64,000 nucleotides of DNA from Oceanimonas aquatica (lineage in GTDB: Bacteria > Pseudomonadota > Gammaproteobacteria > Enterobacterales > Aeromonadaceae). The position numbers were made by a program, and so were the translations under genes. The stretch covers positions 1 through 64,000 of the forward strand of contig NZ_JAVBHX010000008.1 in the NCBI RefSeq assembly GCF_030732065.1. The letters run 5' to 3'. The notes below the pieces were generated by a model that made no database searches, was not told the DNA's origin, and saw only the letters and a list, made by a program, of their open reading frames with translations. Positions within the stretch are counted from its first letter, which is position 1. Every line of letters begins with the position of its first letter. Shown piece by piece: positions 49,520 to 59,387 of this stretch.

Positions 49520-50797
49520 TTGGACGACATATCGACGGGTGCCCTGACCGGCATCCTGATTGCACTGCTGTTTGTTTCCGCCTTTTTCTCCAGCTCCGAA
49601 ACCGGCATGATGTCGCTTAACCGCTACCGGTTGCGGCATCTGGTGCAAAGCCGCCACAAGGCCGCCACCCGGGTTGAAAAGCTGCTGTCCCGCCCGGATC
49701 GCCTGATTGGTCTGATCCTGATTGGCAACAATCTGGTCAACATTCTGGCCTCGGCCATCGCCACCCTGCTGGCCATTCGCCTGTTCGGCGACTACGGCGT
49801 GGCCGTGGCCACCATTGGCCTGACCCTGGCGGTGCTGATCTTCTCGGAAGTCACGCCCAAGACCCTGGCCGCCCTTTATCCGGAAAAAGTCGCCTTTCCC
49901 GCCTCCATTATTCTCAAGCCGCTGATGGTGCTGCTGTATCCGGCGGTGTGGGCCATCAACGCCATCTCCAACGGCCTGCTGGCACTGTTTCGCATCAACC
50001 CCAAGGGCGGGGAAGACACCGCCATCAGCTCCGAGGAATTACGCACCATCGTCAACGAGGCGGGCGGCCTGATCCCGCGCCGCCACCAGGACATGCTGGT
50101 GTCGATCCTGGATCTGGAGAAGGTGACGGTGGACGACATCATGGTGCCGCGCAACGAGATCTACGGCATCGACATCACTCAGGACTGGAAAAGCATCAAC
50201 CGCCGGCTGCTGCAAAGCCCCCATACCAAGGTGCTGCTGTACCGGGACAACATCGATGATGCGCTGGGCTTCATTCACGCCCGCGACGCCCTGCGACTGC
50301 TGGCCAAGGAAGAATTGTGCAAACCCAGCCTGATGCGGGCGGCCCGGGAGCTGTATTTCATTCCCGAGGCGACGCCGCTCAACGTGCAATTGCTCAAGTT
50401 TCAGCGCAACAAGGAGCGCATAGGCCTGATTGTGGATGAATACGGCGATATTCAGGGTCTGATCACCCTGGATGACATTCTGGAAGAGATCGTCGGTGAT
50501 TTCACCACCACCATCAGCCCCACCCTGAGCGACGAGATCAAGCCCCAGGACGACGGCTCCTACCTGATTGAAGGCTCGGCCAGTATTCGGGATCTGAACA
50601 AGGAGCTGAACTGGGATCTGCCCACCGACGGCCCCCGCTCCCTCAACGGCCTGATCCTGGAATACCTGGAAGACATTCCCGAAGCCAATATCGGCCTGCG
50701 CCTGGCGGGTTACCCGATTGAAATTCTGGAAGTGGAAAACAACGTGATCAAGCAGGTACGGGTACAACCCCAGTACTATCTGCCAAGGCATGGGTGA
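49520..50797 (+). CDS. corB: CorB/CNNM family membrane protein with CBS domains
   Basis: 425 residues: a CNNM membrane domain (FFSSSETGMMSLNRYRLRHLV, LIGNNLVNILASAIAT), a CBS pair (about 195-325) and a C-terminal CorC/HlyC domain (DDGSYLIEGSASIRDLN). E. coli CorB (YfjD) affects Mg2+/Co2+ efflux. TTG start at 49520 with AGGA eight bases upstream. It follows ypjD with a 56-base gap. Confidence 0.9.
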   Translation: MDDISTGALTGILIALLFVSAFFSSSETGMMSLNRYRLRHLVQSRHKAATRVEKLLSRPDRLIGLILIGNNLVNILASAIATLLAIRLFGDYGVAVATIGLTLAVLIFSEVTPKTLAALYPEKVAFPASIILKPLMVLLYPAVWAINAISNGLLALFRINPKGGEDTAISSEELRTIVNEAGGLIPRRHQDMLVSILDLEKVTVDDIMVPRNEIYGIDITQDWKSINRRLLQSPHTKVLLYRDNIDDALGFIHARDALRLLAKEELCKPSLMRAARELYFIPEATPLNVQLLKFQRNKERIGLIVDEYGDIQGLITLDDILEEIVGDFTTTISPTLSDEIKPQDDGSYLIEGSASIRDLNKELNWDLPTDGPRSLNGLILEYLEDIPEANIGLRLAGYPIEILEVENNVIKQVRVQPQYYLPRHG

Positions 50798-50854
50798 ACG
50801 GCCACGGAAATAAAAGCGCCTGACGGCGCCAATGCAGGCATCACGGTTTCAGTT

Positions 50855-50883
50855 GGTTTGCCCGGCTGAAGCCGGGCCTACAG
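50855..50883. repeat. REP-like palindrome, same family as 34996
   Basis: GGTTTGCCCGGCTGAAGCCG then GGCCTACAG: a perfect seven-pair stem, with GCCTAC and TTGCCC ends as in the pair at 34996-35066. It lies between convergent corB and nsrR. Confidence 0.65.
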
Positions 50884-50909
50884 AGAGTTACAGCCAGTCA
50901 ATCAACAGC

Positions 50910-51368
50910 TCAGCTCGCGCTGCGGCGCAGACTTTCCGACTCCAGATGGCTGAAAATGGTCATCAGCTCGTCCCGGTTGCCCACCAGATCCGCCAGGGTA
51001 TACCCTTCCATCACCTGTAAAAACGCTTCCATCGCCTGCCCCAGGGCGTTTTTCAGTCGGCAGGCCGGCACCAGCTGACAGGCCGGACTGCCGCAATCAA
51101 TACCCCTGAGGTTGTTTTCCAGCAACCGGATCACTTGGCCGACGTTAATGTCCTTGGCTTCACGGGCCAGACGAATGCCGCCATTCTTGCCGCGCAGGGC
51201 ATGAATGTAGCCTTCCCGGGCCAGCTGGTTGATGACCTTGACCATGTGGTTACGGGAAACATCATACAGCGCCGACACCCGGGCCACGCTGGTCAGCTCG
51301 CCCCGCGGCAGGGTCGCGAGGTACATCAGGGCCCGCAGGCCAAAATCGGTATAGGTGGTCAGCTTCAT
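50910..51368 (-). CDS. nsrR: Nitric-oxide-sensing repressor NsrR
   Basis: Rrf2-family regulator with an Fe-S cluster destroyed by NO. 152 residues from MKLTTYTDFGLRALMYLA; winged helix with SRNHMVKVINQLAREGY and RGKNGGIRL. Cluster cysteines Cys92, Cys97 and Cys103 (CGSPACQLVPAC) match E. coli Cys91/96/102. The longer reading is rejected since MKLTTYTDFGLR is the family start. In E. coli nsrR heads the rnr-rlmB operon; here it is alone. A target may be nnrS at the window start. Confidence 0.93.
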   Translation of the reverse strand: MKLTTYTDFGLRALMYLATLPRGELTSVARVSALYDVSRNHMVKVINQLAREGYIHALRGKNGGIRLAREAKDINVGQVIRLLENNLRGIDCGSPACQLVPACRLKNALGQAMEAFLQVMEGYTLADLVGNRDELMTIFSHLESESLRRSAS

Positions 51369-51426
51369 CGGAACATGTCCAGGTGGAGGGCGAACATATA
51401 TACATAATACACATTCATGCACAAAC

Positions 51427-51441
51427 TGACATTAAATGTCA
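51427..51441. promoter_or_regulatory. 15-base perfect palindrome upstream of nsrR
   Basis: TGACATTAAATGTCA, 59 bases before the nsrR start. It is operator-like in symmetry but fits the NsrR 11-1-11 consensus poorly. A TTGTGC-16-TATATA promoter candidate lies between it and nsrR. The regulator is unknown. Confidence 0.35.
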
Positions 51442-51460
51442 GGTCAAAAAGCGGTGGCCG

Positions 51461-52132
51461 TCAGTACAATAGCTGATGGTTGAGCGCTTTCACCTTGTGC
51501 TCCGGCATACGTGCCGCCAGCCCCTGGCTCAGTCGCTGTGCTTCCTGATAGCGCGCCTGGTCGTCGGTCACGATCTGCTTCAGCCAGAGGTAGGCCTGGG
51601 GATAGTCCAGCGGACTGCCGGCGCCGTCCAGCAGCCAGGCGGCCCAGGTGAACTGGGCCTTTTCCAGCCCCAGGCTGGCGGCTTCCTGCATCAGGGGCTC
51701 GGCCCGCTCCCGGTTTTGCTGCACCAGGGTGCCATCGTAGTAATAGCGCCCCAGTTGCTCCAGCGCCGCCGGCAGGCCCTGACGGGCCGCCGCCCACAGC
51801 ATTTGCAGGCCCCGGCGCGGCTCGGCGGGCACACACACGCCCCAGGCCAGCATGTCGCCCCACAAAAACTGGTAGGACGGCATGCGCAGCACCTCGGCCC
51901 GGGCCTCGATGTCCTGCACCAGCTGGCAGTCATCCCGATCCCGCACCCGCTGCAGATGACGGTTCTGATTAATCAGGCCGATCAGCTCGTTTTCTTCATA
52001 CAGGGGCACCGCCTTGAGCCCGTCCAGCTCCGTCTCAAGGGCAGAGGAGAGATCGGGATCCGTGGCCAGGGGCGTTTCGGCGGCCGAGACCGACAAACAA
52101 CAACACAGCAACATCAGGGGAAAAGGCTTCAT
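51461..52132 (-). CDS. Exported SEL1-like repeat protein
   Basis: 223 residues with a signal peptide (MKPFPLMLLCCCLSVSAAE) and SEL1 repeats from about residue 90 (GLQMLWAAARQGLPAALEQLGRYYYDGTLV, AEPLMQEAASLGLEKAQFTWAAWLL). A perfect AGGAGG site precedes it. Likely a periplasmic scaffold; partner unknown. Divergent from nothing: it lies between mazG and nsrR, same strand. Confidence 0.8.
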   Translation of the reverse strand: MKPFPLMLLCCCLSVSAAETPLATDPDLSSALETELDGLKAVPLYEENELIGLINQNRHLQRVRDRDDCQLVQDIEARAEVLRMPSYQFLWGDMLAWGVCVPAEPRRGLQMLWAAARQGLPAALEQLGRYYYDGTLVQQNRERAEPLMQEAASLGLEKAQFTWAAWLLDGAGSPLDYPQAYLWLKQIVTDDQARYQEAQRLSQGLAARMPEHKVKALNHQLLY

Positions 52133-52186
52133 GGCACCTCCTTTATGTGCCGGTTATCGGCCGGTGCCCGCAAATATTGAGCCGGC

Positions 52187-52990
52187 TCAGCTCTCGCCGC
52201 CCTTGACCAGCTTCCAGTAGCCGTCCAGCTCGTCCAGCGAGCAGGCCCGGCTGTCTTTGCCATCGGCGGCCAGCAACTGCTCCACGGCACGAAAACGGCG
52301 CTCGAACTTGTCGTTGGCCCGGCGCAGCACCGCTTCCGGCTCCTGCTTGAGGTGGCGCACCAGATTGACGGTGGCAAACAGCAGATCCCCCAGCTCGTCG
52401 GCGATGCGGTCTTGATCGCGCTCGGGCTGGTTGACCTCTTCCATGACTTCGTCCAGCTCTTCCAGAATCTTGTCCACCACCGGCGGCAGCTCGCGCCAGT
52501 CAAAGCTCACGGCGGCGCAGCGCTTCTGAATTTTGTGGGCCCGGGTCAGCGCCGGCAGCGCCAGGGGAATGTCGTCCAGGGCACTGGTGGCGTTGGCATT
52601 GCGTTGCTTGCGCTCCTCGGCCTTGGTGGCCTCCCAGTTGGCCTTGATGGCGGCCTCATCGTCGAAGCGGGCATTGCCGAACACATGAGGATGGCGGCTG
52701 ACCAGCTTGGCACTGATGGCCTGCACCACATCGCCGAAATTAAAGCGGGACTGCTCTTCACCCAGGCGGGAATAAAACACCACCTGAAACAATAAATCCC
52801 CCAGCTCCCCGGGCAGTTCGTCCCAGGCCTCACGGGCGATGGTATCGGCCACTTCGTAGGCCTCTTCCAGGGTGTGCGGCACTATGCTGGCGAAGTCCTG
52901 CTTCAGATCCCAGGGGCAGCCGTTTTCCGGATCCCGCAGGGCGGCCATGATCGCCAGCAGATCGGTCAGCGAATATTGGTGTTGTTCCAT
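52187..52990 (-). CDS. mazG: Nucleoside triphosphate pyrophosphohydrolase MazG
   Basis: 267 residues with two MazG domains (ENGCPWDLKQDFASIVPHTLEEAYEV and ELGDLLFATVNLVRHLKQEPE near 200). Cleaves dNTPs and NTPs, and in E. coli lowers ppGpp effects. It directly follows relA by 8 bases; in E. coli it is separated from relA by mazEF, which are absent here. Confidence 0.95.
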   Translation of the reverse strand: MEQHQYSLTDLLAIMAALRDPENGCPWDLKQDFASIVPHTLEEAYEVADTIAREAWDELPGELGDLLFQVVFYSRLGEEQSRFNFGDVVQAISAKLVSRHPHVFGNARFDDEAAIKANWEATKAEERKQRNANATSALDDIPLALPALTRAHKIQKRCAAVSFDWRELPPVVDKILEELDEVMEEVNQPERDQDRIADELGDLLFATVNLVRHLKQEPEAVLRRANDKFERRFRAVEQLLAADGKDSRACSLDELDGYWKLVKGGES

Positions 52991-52998
52991 GTCTCTCC

Positions 52999-55212
52999 CT
53001 AAAGTCGACGGGCTTCCAGAATGTCCGGCAGCTGGCTGATGCGGGCCAGGGTCCGGCTCAGGGTATCGATGTTGTAAACTTCCAGCTCCATGTCGATGGT
53101 GGCGGTCTGCTGCTTGCGGCTGGAGCGGCTGTTCACGCTCATGACGTTGATCTTTTCATTGGCCAGTATGGTGGTAATGTCCCGCAGCAGGCCGGAGCGG
53201 TCGTTGGCGACCACCCTCAGGGTCAGGTGGTAGCCACCGCCGTTGTCTTCGCCCCATACCGCCTCCACCACCCGCTCCGGATGCTGGGCGGTCAGCTCCT
53301 TGAGCTGGTCGCAGTCGGCCCTGTGTATGGAGATCCCCCGCCCCTGGGTAATGAAGCCGATGATCTCGTCGCCGGGAATGGGCTGACAACAGCGGGCGGT
53401 GTTGGTCAGCAGGTTACCGACGCCCTGCACCACAATATGGCCCTTGGGCTTGTTGTCCTGCTGCTTTTTCGCCGCCTTTTGCTCCAGATCCCGCAGCACC
53501 TGCTGATCCTGCTCTTCACTGGTGGGCTTCTTGTGCTGGCTTTGCAGATGATTGAGCAACTGGTTGATGCGCAGATCACCGCCGCCGATACCCGCCAGCA
53601 GATCGTCCAGGCTGGTGACGTTAAAACGCTCCAGCGCCTTTTTGTCCACCTGGGAAAAGGTCAGCCCCAGCCGCTCCAGCTCCTTGTCGAGCAGCTCGCG
53701 GCCGGCCAGTATGTTCTTGTCCCTGTCCTGCTTCTTGAACCAGGTGGCCACCTTGGAGCGGGCCCGGGCGGTGCGCAAAAAGCCCTGGTTGGGGTTCATC
53801 CAGTCGCGGCTGGGGTTGGGCTGCTTCTGAGTGATGATCTCTACCTGATCACCGGTCTGCAGCTGGTAGGTAAAGGGCACGATACGGCCGTCGACCTTGG
53901 CGCCGATGCAGCGGTGACCTACCTGACTGTGTACGTAATAGGCAAAGTCCAGCGGCGTGGCACCGGCTGGCATATCCACTACATCGCCTCTGGGGGTGAA
54001 CACATAAACCCTGTCCTCAAACACCTGGCTGCGCAGCTCGTCCACCAGGGAGCCGCTTTCGGCCATGTCTTCCTGCCAGGCCAGCAGCTTTCTGAGCCAG
54101 GCGATCTTTTCCTCAAAGCCGCCCTGTTTGCCGCTACCGGCGCCTTCCTTGTATTTCCAGTGAGCGGCCACCCCCAGCTCGGCGTCCTGATGCATTTGAT
54201 CGGTGCGGATCTGGATCTCCACCGTCTTGCCCTCGGGGCCGATCACCACGGTGTGAATGGACTGGTAGCCGTTGGGCTTGGGGTTGGCAACGTAGTCGTC
54301 GAACTCCCGGGGAATATGGCGCCACTGGGTGTGTACTATGCCCAGCGCGGCGTAGCAGTCCTGCAGCCGGTGGGTCACCACCCGCACCGCGCGCACATCG
54401 AACAGCTCGTCGAAATCGAGGTTCTTTTTCTGCATCTTGCGCCAGATGCTGTAGATGTGCTTTGGCCGGCCATACACCTCGGCCTCGACCCCGGCCTCTT
54501 TCAGGGCACTGCGCAGCGAGCCGACAAAGTCACTGATATAGGCTTCCCGGGCCAGCCGCTTCTCGTCCAGCAAGTGAGCAATGCGCTTGTAGGTCTCCGG
54601 GTGCAGATAACGGAACGACAGGTCTTCCAGCTCCCATTTGAGCTGGCCAATGCCCAGCCGGTTGGCCAGGGGCGCATAGATATTGGCGATCTCCTTGGCC
54701 ACCAGCACCCGGGTTTCCTCATCGGCGCGCTTGACCTCGCGCAGGCAGGTGATGCGCTCGGCCAGCTTGATCACCACGGCGCGCACGTCTTCCACCATGG
54801 CCAGCAGCATGCGCCGCACCTTGTCGACCTGGGCCTCGTTGCCCTTGTCGCTGTGCACGTGCTGCAGCGAGCGAATGGCCTCCATGTCGGCAACGCCCTG
54901 CAGCAGGCGGTGAATATTGTCCCCGAAGTCTTCCTGTACCCGCTCCGGGCTCAGCACGCCGTGTTCCACAAAGGGGTACAGCAGCGCCGATTTCAGGGTG
55001 TCGGCATCCATACTCAGGGTCAGCAAAATGCCGACCATTTCCACCCCCTGGGCCAGCAGCCGCCCCTGCGCCTCGGCACACAGCTCCAGTTGCTGGCAAT
55101 ACTCGTAAACCGCTGTCAGCCGCGCCCGCTCATTCGCATCCAGCGGCAGGCTGTCGGCCCATTCCCGCAGGCAGAAGGTCGACTTCAGATGTGTTTCGCG
55201 CACGGCAACCAT
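52999..55212 (-). CDS. relA: GTP pyrophosphokinase RelA
   Basis: Ribosome-bound (p)ppGpp synthetase of the stringent response. 737 residues: a degenerate HD domain, the synthetase motif with FDELFDVRAVRVV and YQSIHTVVIGPEG, a TGS domain (about 405-465), a zinc-finger-like part with CCQPIPGD and a C-terminal ACT domain. The HD pair is replaced, as expected for RelA (synthetase-only). The rlmD-relA-mazG order is typical of gammaproteobacteria, with barA divergent. Confidence 0.97.
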   Translation of the reverse strand: MVAVRETHLKSTFCLREWADSLPLDANERARLTAVYEYCQQLELCAEAQGRLLAQGVEMVGILLTLSMDADTLKSALLYPFVEHGVLSPERVQEDFGDNIHRLLQGVADMEAIRSLQHVHSDKGNEAQVDKVRRMLLAMVEDVRAVVIKLAERITCLREVKRADEETRVLVAKEIANIYAPLANRLGIGQLKWELEDLSFRYLHPETYKRIAHLLDEKRLAREAYISDFVGSLRSALKEAGVEAEVYGRPKHIYSIWRKMQKKNLDFDELFDVRAVRVVTHRLQDCYAALGIVHTQWRHIPREFDDYVANPKPNGYQSIHTVVIGPEGKTVEIQIRTDQMHQDAELGVAAHWKYKEGAGSGKQGGFEEKIAWLRKLLAWQEDMAESGSLVDELRSQVFEDRVYVFTPRGDVVDMPAGATPLDFAYYVHSQVGHRCIGAKVDGRIVPFTYQLQTGDQVEIITQKQPNPSRDWMNPNQGFLRTARARSKVATWFKKQDRDKNILAGRELLDKELERLGLTFSQVDKKALERFNVTSLDDLLAGIGGGDLRINQLLNHLQSQHKKPTSEEQDQQVLRDLEQKAAKKQQDNKPKGHIVVQGVGNLLTNTARCCQPIPGDEIIGFITQGRGISIHRADCDQLKELTAQHPERVVEAVWGEDNGGGYHLTLRVVANDRSGLLRDITTILANEKINVMSVNSRSSRKQQTATIDMELEVYNIDTLSRTLARISQLPDILEARRL

Positions 55213-55221
55213 AGGCGTCCT

Positions 55222-56535
55222 TTAACTGAGTTCAAACAGCGCCATCGCTTCGCAATGGGGCGTATGGGGAAACATGTCAATGAGTCCCAGCCGGGCAAGG
55301 CGATAACCGGCGGCGAGCAGCACTTCGCTGTCCCGGGCCAGGGTGGCCGGGTTGCATGACACGTACAGCAGCCGCTCGGGCGCCAGCTCAGCCAGATAGG
55401 GCATAACCTGCTCGGCACCGGCCCGGCCCGGGTCGATCAAGACGCGGTCAAAGCCTTCCTGCGCCCAGGGCTCAATGGTGAAATCGGCGGCCAGATCGGC
55501 CCGGTAAAACCGGGCCTGAGACAGCTGGTTGTCTTCGGCATTGCCCCGGGCCTGCTCCACCATTTCCATCACCCCTTCCACGCCCACCACCGGATGACCG
55601 GCGGCGGCCAGGGGCAGGCAGAAATTGCCGATACCGCAGAACAGATCCAGTACCGACTGACCGGGTTTCGGCGCCAGCCAGTCGATGGCCTGGTGCACCA
55701 TGCGCTCGTTCAGGGCGCCGTTAACCTGAATAAAGTCGCCGGGGGTAAACGAGAGCCTGAGCTTGTCCATTCGGTAATACAGCGGAAACGGCACATGCAG
55801 CGGGCGCCGGGCGTGGTCGTCCTGCAGAAACAACGCCAGGTTTCGCTCCTGGGCAAAGGCCAGCAGGGCATCGAGATCCGCCGCCGGCAGGTTGCCGGTG
55901 TGACGCAGCAACAGCGCCACGCCCTCGGCGGCGTCGTACAATTCCAGGTGGCCCAGCTGGCGCAGGGCCCGCAGCCGGTTCAGCAGCTGTCGCAGCGGAC
56001 CGACCAGGCTCGACAGCACGGTTGTCAGCACGCCACAGCGCTCGATTTCCACCAATTCGTGGGACTGAGGCTGGCGAAAGCCCAGGGCCACACCCTTGCC
56101 TCGGCGGCGAATGGCCAGCCGCGCCACTCGGCGATAACCCTGGCCCTCTCCGTCCAGCCACTCGGGCTCGGGCAGCACGTCGATGCCGTGGCGGGCAAAC
56201 AGCTTGCTCACCGCTGTTTGTTTCAGGGCACGCTGAGCCGCCAGCGGCAGCTGCTGCAGATTGCAGCCACCGCAGTCGGCCACGTGATTGCAAAAGGGTT
56301 TGACCCGGTCGGGCGAGGCCTTGAGCACCTTTTGCAGGGTAGCGGTGGCATAGCGGCTGGTCTGGGTGGTCAGTATTACCCGGACTTCCTCGCCAGGCAG
56401 TACCCCGGCCACGAACAGCGGCTTGCCCTGGTGCCGGGCCACGCCCATGCCGTGACCATTGAGTTCCAGAATGCGAATATCCAGCGGCGTTTTCGCCGGT
56501 ACAGCGGGCTTTTTCACCTTGAAGAACTGAACCAT
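55222..56535 (-). CDS. rlmD: 23S rRNA (uracil1939-C5)-methyltransferase
   Basis: 437 residues: N-terminal TRAM domain, an Fe-S cluster motif CNHVADCGGCNLQQL near 82-95 and a C-terminal SAM domain (DLFCGIGNFCLPLA, catalytic Cys in YVSCNP). Starts the rlmD-relA-mazG transcript, divergent from barA. Confidence 0.96.
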   Translation of the reverse strand: MVQFFKVKKPAVPAKTPLDIRILELNGHGMGVARHQGKPLFVAGVLPGEEVRVILTTQTSRYATATLQKVLKASPDRVKPFCNHVADCGGCNLQQLPLAAQRALKQTAVSKLFARHGIDVLPEPEWLDGEGQGYRRVARLAIRRRGKGVALGFRQPQSHELVEIERCGVLTTVLSSLVGPLRQLLNRLRALRQLGHLELYDAAEGVALLLRHTGNLPAADLDALLAFAQERNLALFLQDDHARRPLHVPFPLYYRMDKLRLSFTPGDFIQVNGALNERMVHQAIDWLAPKPGQSVLDLFCGIGNFCLPLAAAGHPVVGVEGVMEMVEQARGNAEDNQLSQARFYRADLAADFTIEPWAQEGFDRVLIDPGRAGAEQVMPYLAELAPERLLYVSCNPATLARDSEVLLAAGYRLARLGLIDMFPHTPHCEAMALFELS

Positions 56536-56615
56536 AAAACGTGGAGCCCTCGAACCGCCTATGTCATCATAAGTCTACTGTCTATCGAACGCGCATTGTC
56601 CCACATTAGCCCACT

Positions 56616-59312
56616 ATGACCAAATACGGCCTGCGAGCCCGGGTACTGGCTTTTACCATTATTCCGACCCTGATCATCGGCATTCTGCTGGCCGGTTACT
56701 TTTCCGTAAACCGCTACCAGCAGCTGGAAGACGCCCTGATCCAGGAAGGGGTGAACGTTATCGAGCCTCTGGCCCTGGCCAGCGAGCTGGCGCTGTCCGG
56801 CCGCAACCGGGAAGCCCTGAACCGCCTGCTCAGCAACATTCACCGCAACAACAGCCCGCTGGTCACCGCCATCGCCCTGTTCGATACCGATGGCCGGCTG
56901 CTGGTGACCTCCAACTACCACCGGAACTTCAATACCCTGCGTCTGCCCCAGGGGCGGATCATTCCCGCCACCACCAGCGTGGACACCGGTGAGGACGGCA
57001 TTATTCTGCGTACCCCGGTGCTCACCGACAGGGCCCGGGTAGGCGCCCTGTGGGAAGAGTCGTCCACTCAGCCCCTGGGGTATGTGGCCATGCAGCTCAC
57101 CGATGACTCGGCCATGCTGCTGCACTACCGCGACACCTTTTTTGCCGGCCTGATCGTGCTACTGGGGGTGTGCGTCAGCGCCCTGTTCGGGGTCAGGCTT
57201 ATCAAGGGTGTGTCCCAGCCCATCACCGACATGGTGAGCGCCGTGTACAAGATTCGGGAAGGCCGGCTCGACACCCGGGTCAGCGGCGAGTTCAGCGGCG
57301 AGCTGGAAATGCTCAAGAACGGCATCAACGCCATGGCCAAGTCGCTGTCGGAATACCACGACGAGATGCAGCAGAATATCGATCAGGCCACCTCGGATCT
57401 GCGCGAAACCCTGGAGCAAATCGAAATTCAGAACATCGAGCTGGACATGGCCAAGAAGCGAGCCCAGGAGGCGGCGCGGGTCAAGACCGAGTTCCTGGCC
57501 AACATGTCCCACGAGCTGCGCACCCCGCTCAACGGCGTCATCGGCTTTGCCCGCCAGCTGCAAAAGACCAAGCTCACCGCCAGCCAGCTCGACTACCTCA
57601 AGACCATTGAAAAGTCGGCCCAGAACCTGCTTGGCATCATCAATGACATTCTCGACTTCTCCAAGCTGGAAGCGGGCAAGCTGAAGATGGAGCAGATCCC
57701 CTTCTCCCTGCGCGACACCCTGCAGGAGGTGATGACCCTGCTGGCCCCCAGCGCCCACGACAAGGGCCTGGAGCTGTCGCTCAGGGTGGATGCCGCGGTA
57801 CACGACAGCCTGGTGGGGGATCCGCTCAGGCTGCAGCAGGTGCTCAACAACCTGGTGGGCAACGCCATCAAGTTTACCGAGCAGGGCAACGTGGACGTGC
57901 GGGTGGATGCCCGCCCCGCCGGCCAGCCGGAACGCACCGGCCTGTGCATTCACGTGCAGGATACCGGTATCGGCATTTCCGACAGCCAGCGCCGCCAGCT
58001 GTTTCAAGCCTTTAACCAAGCCGACTCCAGCATTTCCCGCCGCTATGGCGGCACCGGCCTGGGGCTGGTGATCACCCAGAAGCTGGTGCACCAGATGGCC
58101 GGCGACATCGAGCTCTATTCCGAGCCGGGCTCGGGCTCGGTGTTCAGTTTTACTCTGGAGCTGGACAAGGCTGCCCTGCCCCTGGCCGAGCCGCTGCCCC
58201 TGGCGGAGCTCACCGGCAAAACTGTGCTCTACCAGGAAGAAGACAGCTTCAGCCGGCGTGCCACCAGCGCCCTGCTGCGGGAATGGGGCATGCAGGTGCT
58301 GTACGAGCCTTCTGCCGAGCAGCCCATCGATGTGGCCCTGCTCGGCTTTGGTCCTCATGCCCTGCCCAGCCAGGTGGAGCAGGAGCTCAGACGTCAGCTC
58401 GCCTTCAGCAACAAGACGGTGATCCTGCTGAGTTCCACCGATCCCACCCTGAGTGACTCCCTGCTGACGGCCGGCGCCGCCCACTGCCTGAGCAAGCCGG
58501 CTCACTACCAGAAGCTGGCCCAGGCCCTGACCGAACAACGCCGGCCCGCCGACGAGCCGGTGGCGCCCATCGCCCTGCCACCGCCCGCCAGCCGCCAGCC
58601 GATGCGGGTGCTGGCGGTGGACGACAATCCGGCCAACCTGAAGCTTATCAGCGCCATGCTCGCCGAGCAGGTCAGCCAGGTGGACACCGGCCGCAACGGT
58701 CGGGAGGCACTTAACCTGGCCACCGTTAACCGTTACGACATCATCTTTATGGATATTCAGATGCCGGTGCTGGACGGGATTCAGGCCACCCAGGAAATTC
58801 GCAGCCAGGGCGGCCCCAATGCCCGCACCCCCATAGTGGCGGTTACCGCCCATGCCATTGCCGGCGAACGCGACCGGCTGCTGGGCCAGGGCATGGACGA
58901 CTACCTGGCCAAGCCCATCGACGAAACCATACTGGCACGCATTATCGGCCAGTTTGCGCAAAAAACCGCGGCTCGGGGCCAGATCGACTGGGCACTGGCG
59001 CTGCAACGGGCCGGCGGCAAAAAAGGGCTTGCCAGGGAAATGCTGAGCCTGTTGCTGCAAAGCTTTGACGAATTCACTCCCCGGCTGGGCGCCGCCCTGG
59101 CCGGCGAGCTGAGGGACGAGGATCTGTACGCTCCCCTGCACAAGCTGCACGGTGGTGCCGTGTATTGCGGCGTGCCTCAGTTGCAGTCGCTGCTGGCCGG
59201 GCTGGAGCAGGCGCTGCTCGACAAACAGCCGCTGGAAAACCTGGAGCCGGAATTGCTGGAGCTGGAAGAGCGGATTGAGCAGGTGCGGGAAGAAGCGAAA
59301 GCTTTTTTGTGA
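56616..59312 (+). CDS. barA: Tripartite sensor kinase BarA
   Basis: Hybrid kinase that phosphorylates UvrY and through CsrB/C controls carbon storage. 898 residues: two membrane helices around a periplasmic domain, HAMP, His299 in MSHELRTPLNG, ATPase, a degenerate receiver (about 530-640), a receiver with Asp713 (FMDIQMPVLDG) and an HPt with His845 (LHKLHGGAV). Divergent from rlmD, as in E. coli. uvrY is not in the window. Confidence 0.96.
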   Translation: MTKYGLRARVLAFTIIPTLIIGILLAGYFSVNRYQQLEDALIQEGVNVIEPLALASELALSGRNREALNRLLSNIHRNNSPLVTAIALFDTDGRLLVTSNYHRNFNTLRLPQGRIIPATTSVDTGEDGIILRTPVLTDRARVGALWEESSTQPLGYVAMQLTDDSAMLLHYRDTFFAGLIVLLGVCVSALFGVRLIKGVSQPITDMVSAVYKIREGRLDTRVSGEFSGELEMLKNGINAMAKSLSEYHDEMQQNIDQATSDLRETLEQIEIQNIELDMAKKRAQEAARVKTEFLANMSHELRTPLNGVIGFARQLQKTKLTASQLDYLKTIEKSAQNLLGIINDILDFSKLEAGKLKMEQIPFSLRDTLQEVMTLLAPSAHDKGLELSLRVDAAVHDSLVGDPLRLQQVLNNLVGNAIKFTEQGNVDVRVDARPAGQPERTGLCIHVQDTGIGISDSQRRQLFQAFNQADSSISRRYGGTGLGLVITQKLVHQMAGDIELYSEPGSGSVFSFTLELDKAALPLAEPLPLAELTGKTVLYQEEDSFSRRATSALLREWGMQVLYEPSAEQPIDVALLGFGPHALPSQVEQELRRQLAFSNKTVILLSSTDPTLSDSLLTAGAAHCLSKPAHYQKLAQALTEQRRPADEPVAPIALPPPASRQPMRVLAVDDNPANLKLISAMLAEQVSQVDTGRNGREALNLATVNRYDIIFMDIQMPVLDGIQATQEIRSQGGPNARTPIVAVTAHAIAGERDRLLGQGMDDYLAKPIDETILARIIGQFAQKTAARGQIDWALALQRAGGKKGLAREMLSLLLQSFDEFTPRLGAALAGELRDEDLYAPLHKLHGGAVYCGVPQLQSLLAGLEQALLDKQPLENLEPELLELEERIEQVREEAKAFL

Positions 59313-59315
59313 AGG

Positions 59316-59378
59316 GTGAGGGGTAAAACGTGAGGGGCATGGAGACGGCGCCAATACGCCTCACTCCACCCCCCTCAC
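59316..59378. repeat. GTGAGGGG repeats between barA and pdxJ
   Basis: Two direct copies of GTGAGGGG (59316, 59330) and an inverted copy CCCCTCAC (59371-59378). The genes converge here, so it may act in termination, though there is no T run. Confidence 0.4.
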
Positions 59379-59387
59379 ACCTCGCGG

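Noticed and set aside
51427-51441. NsrR operator at its own promoter
   Set aside because: The palindrome is 7-1-7 and centred differently from the 11-1-11 NsrR site; matches are too few.
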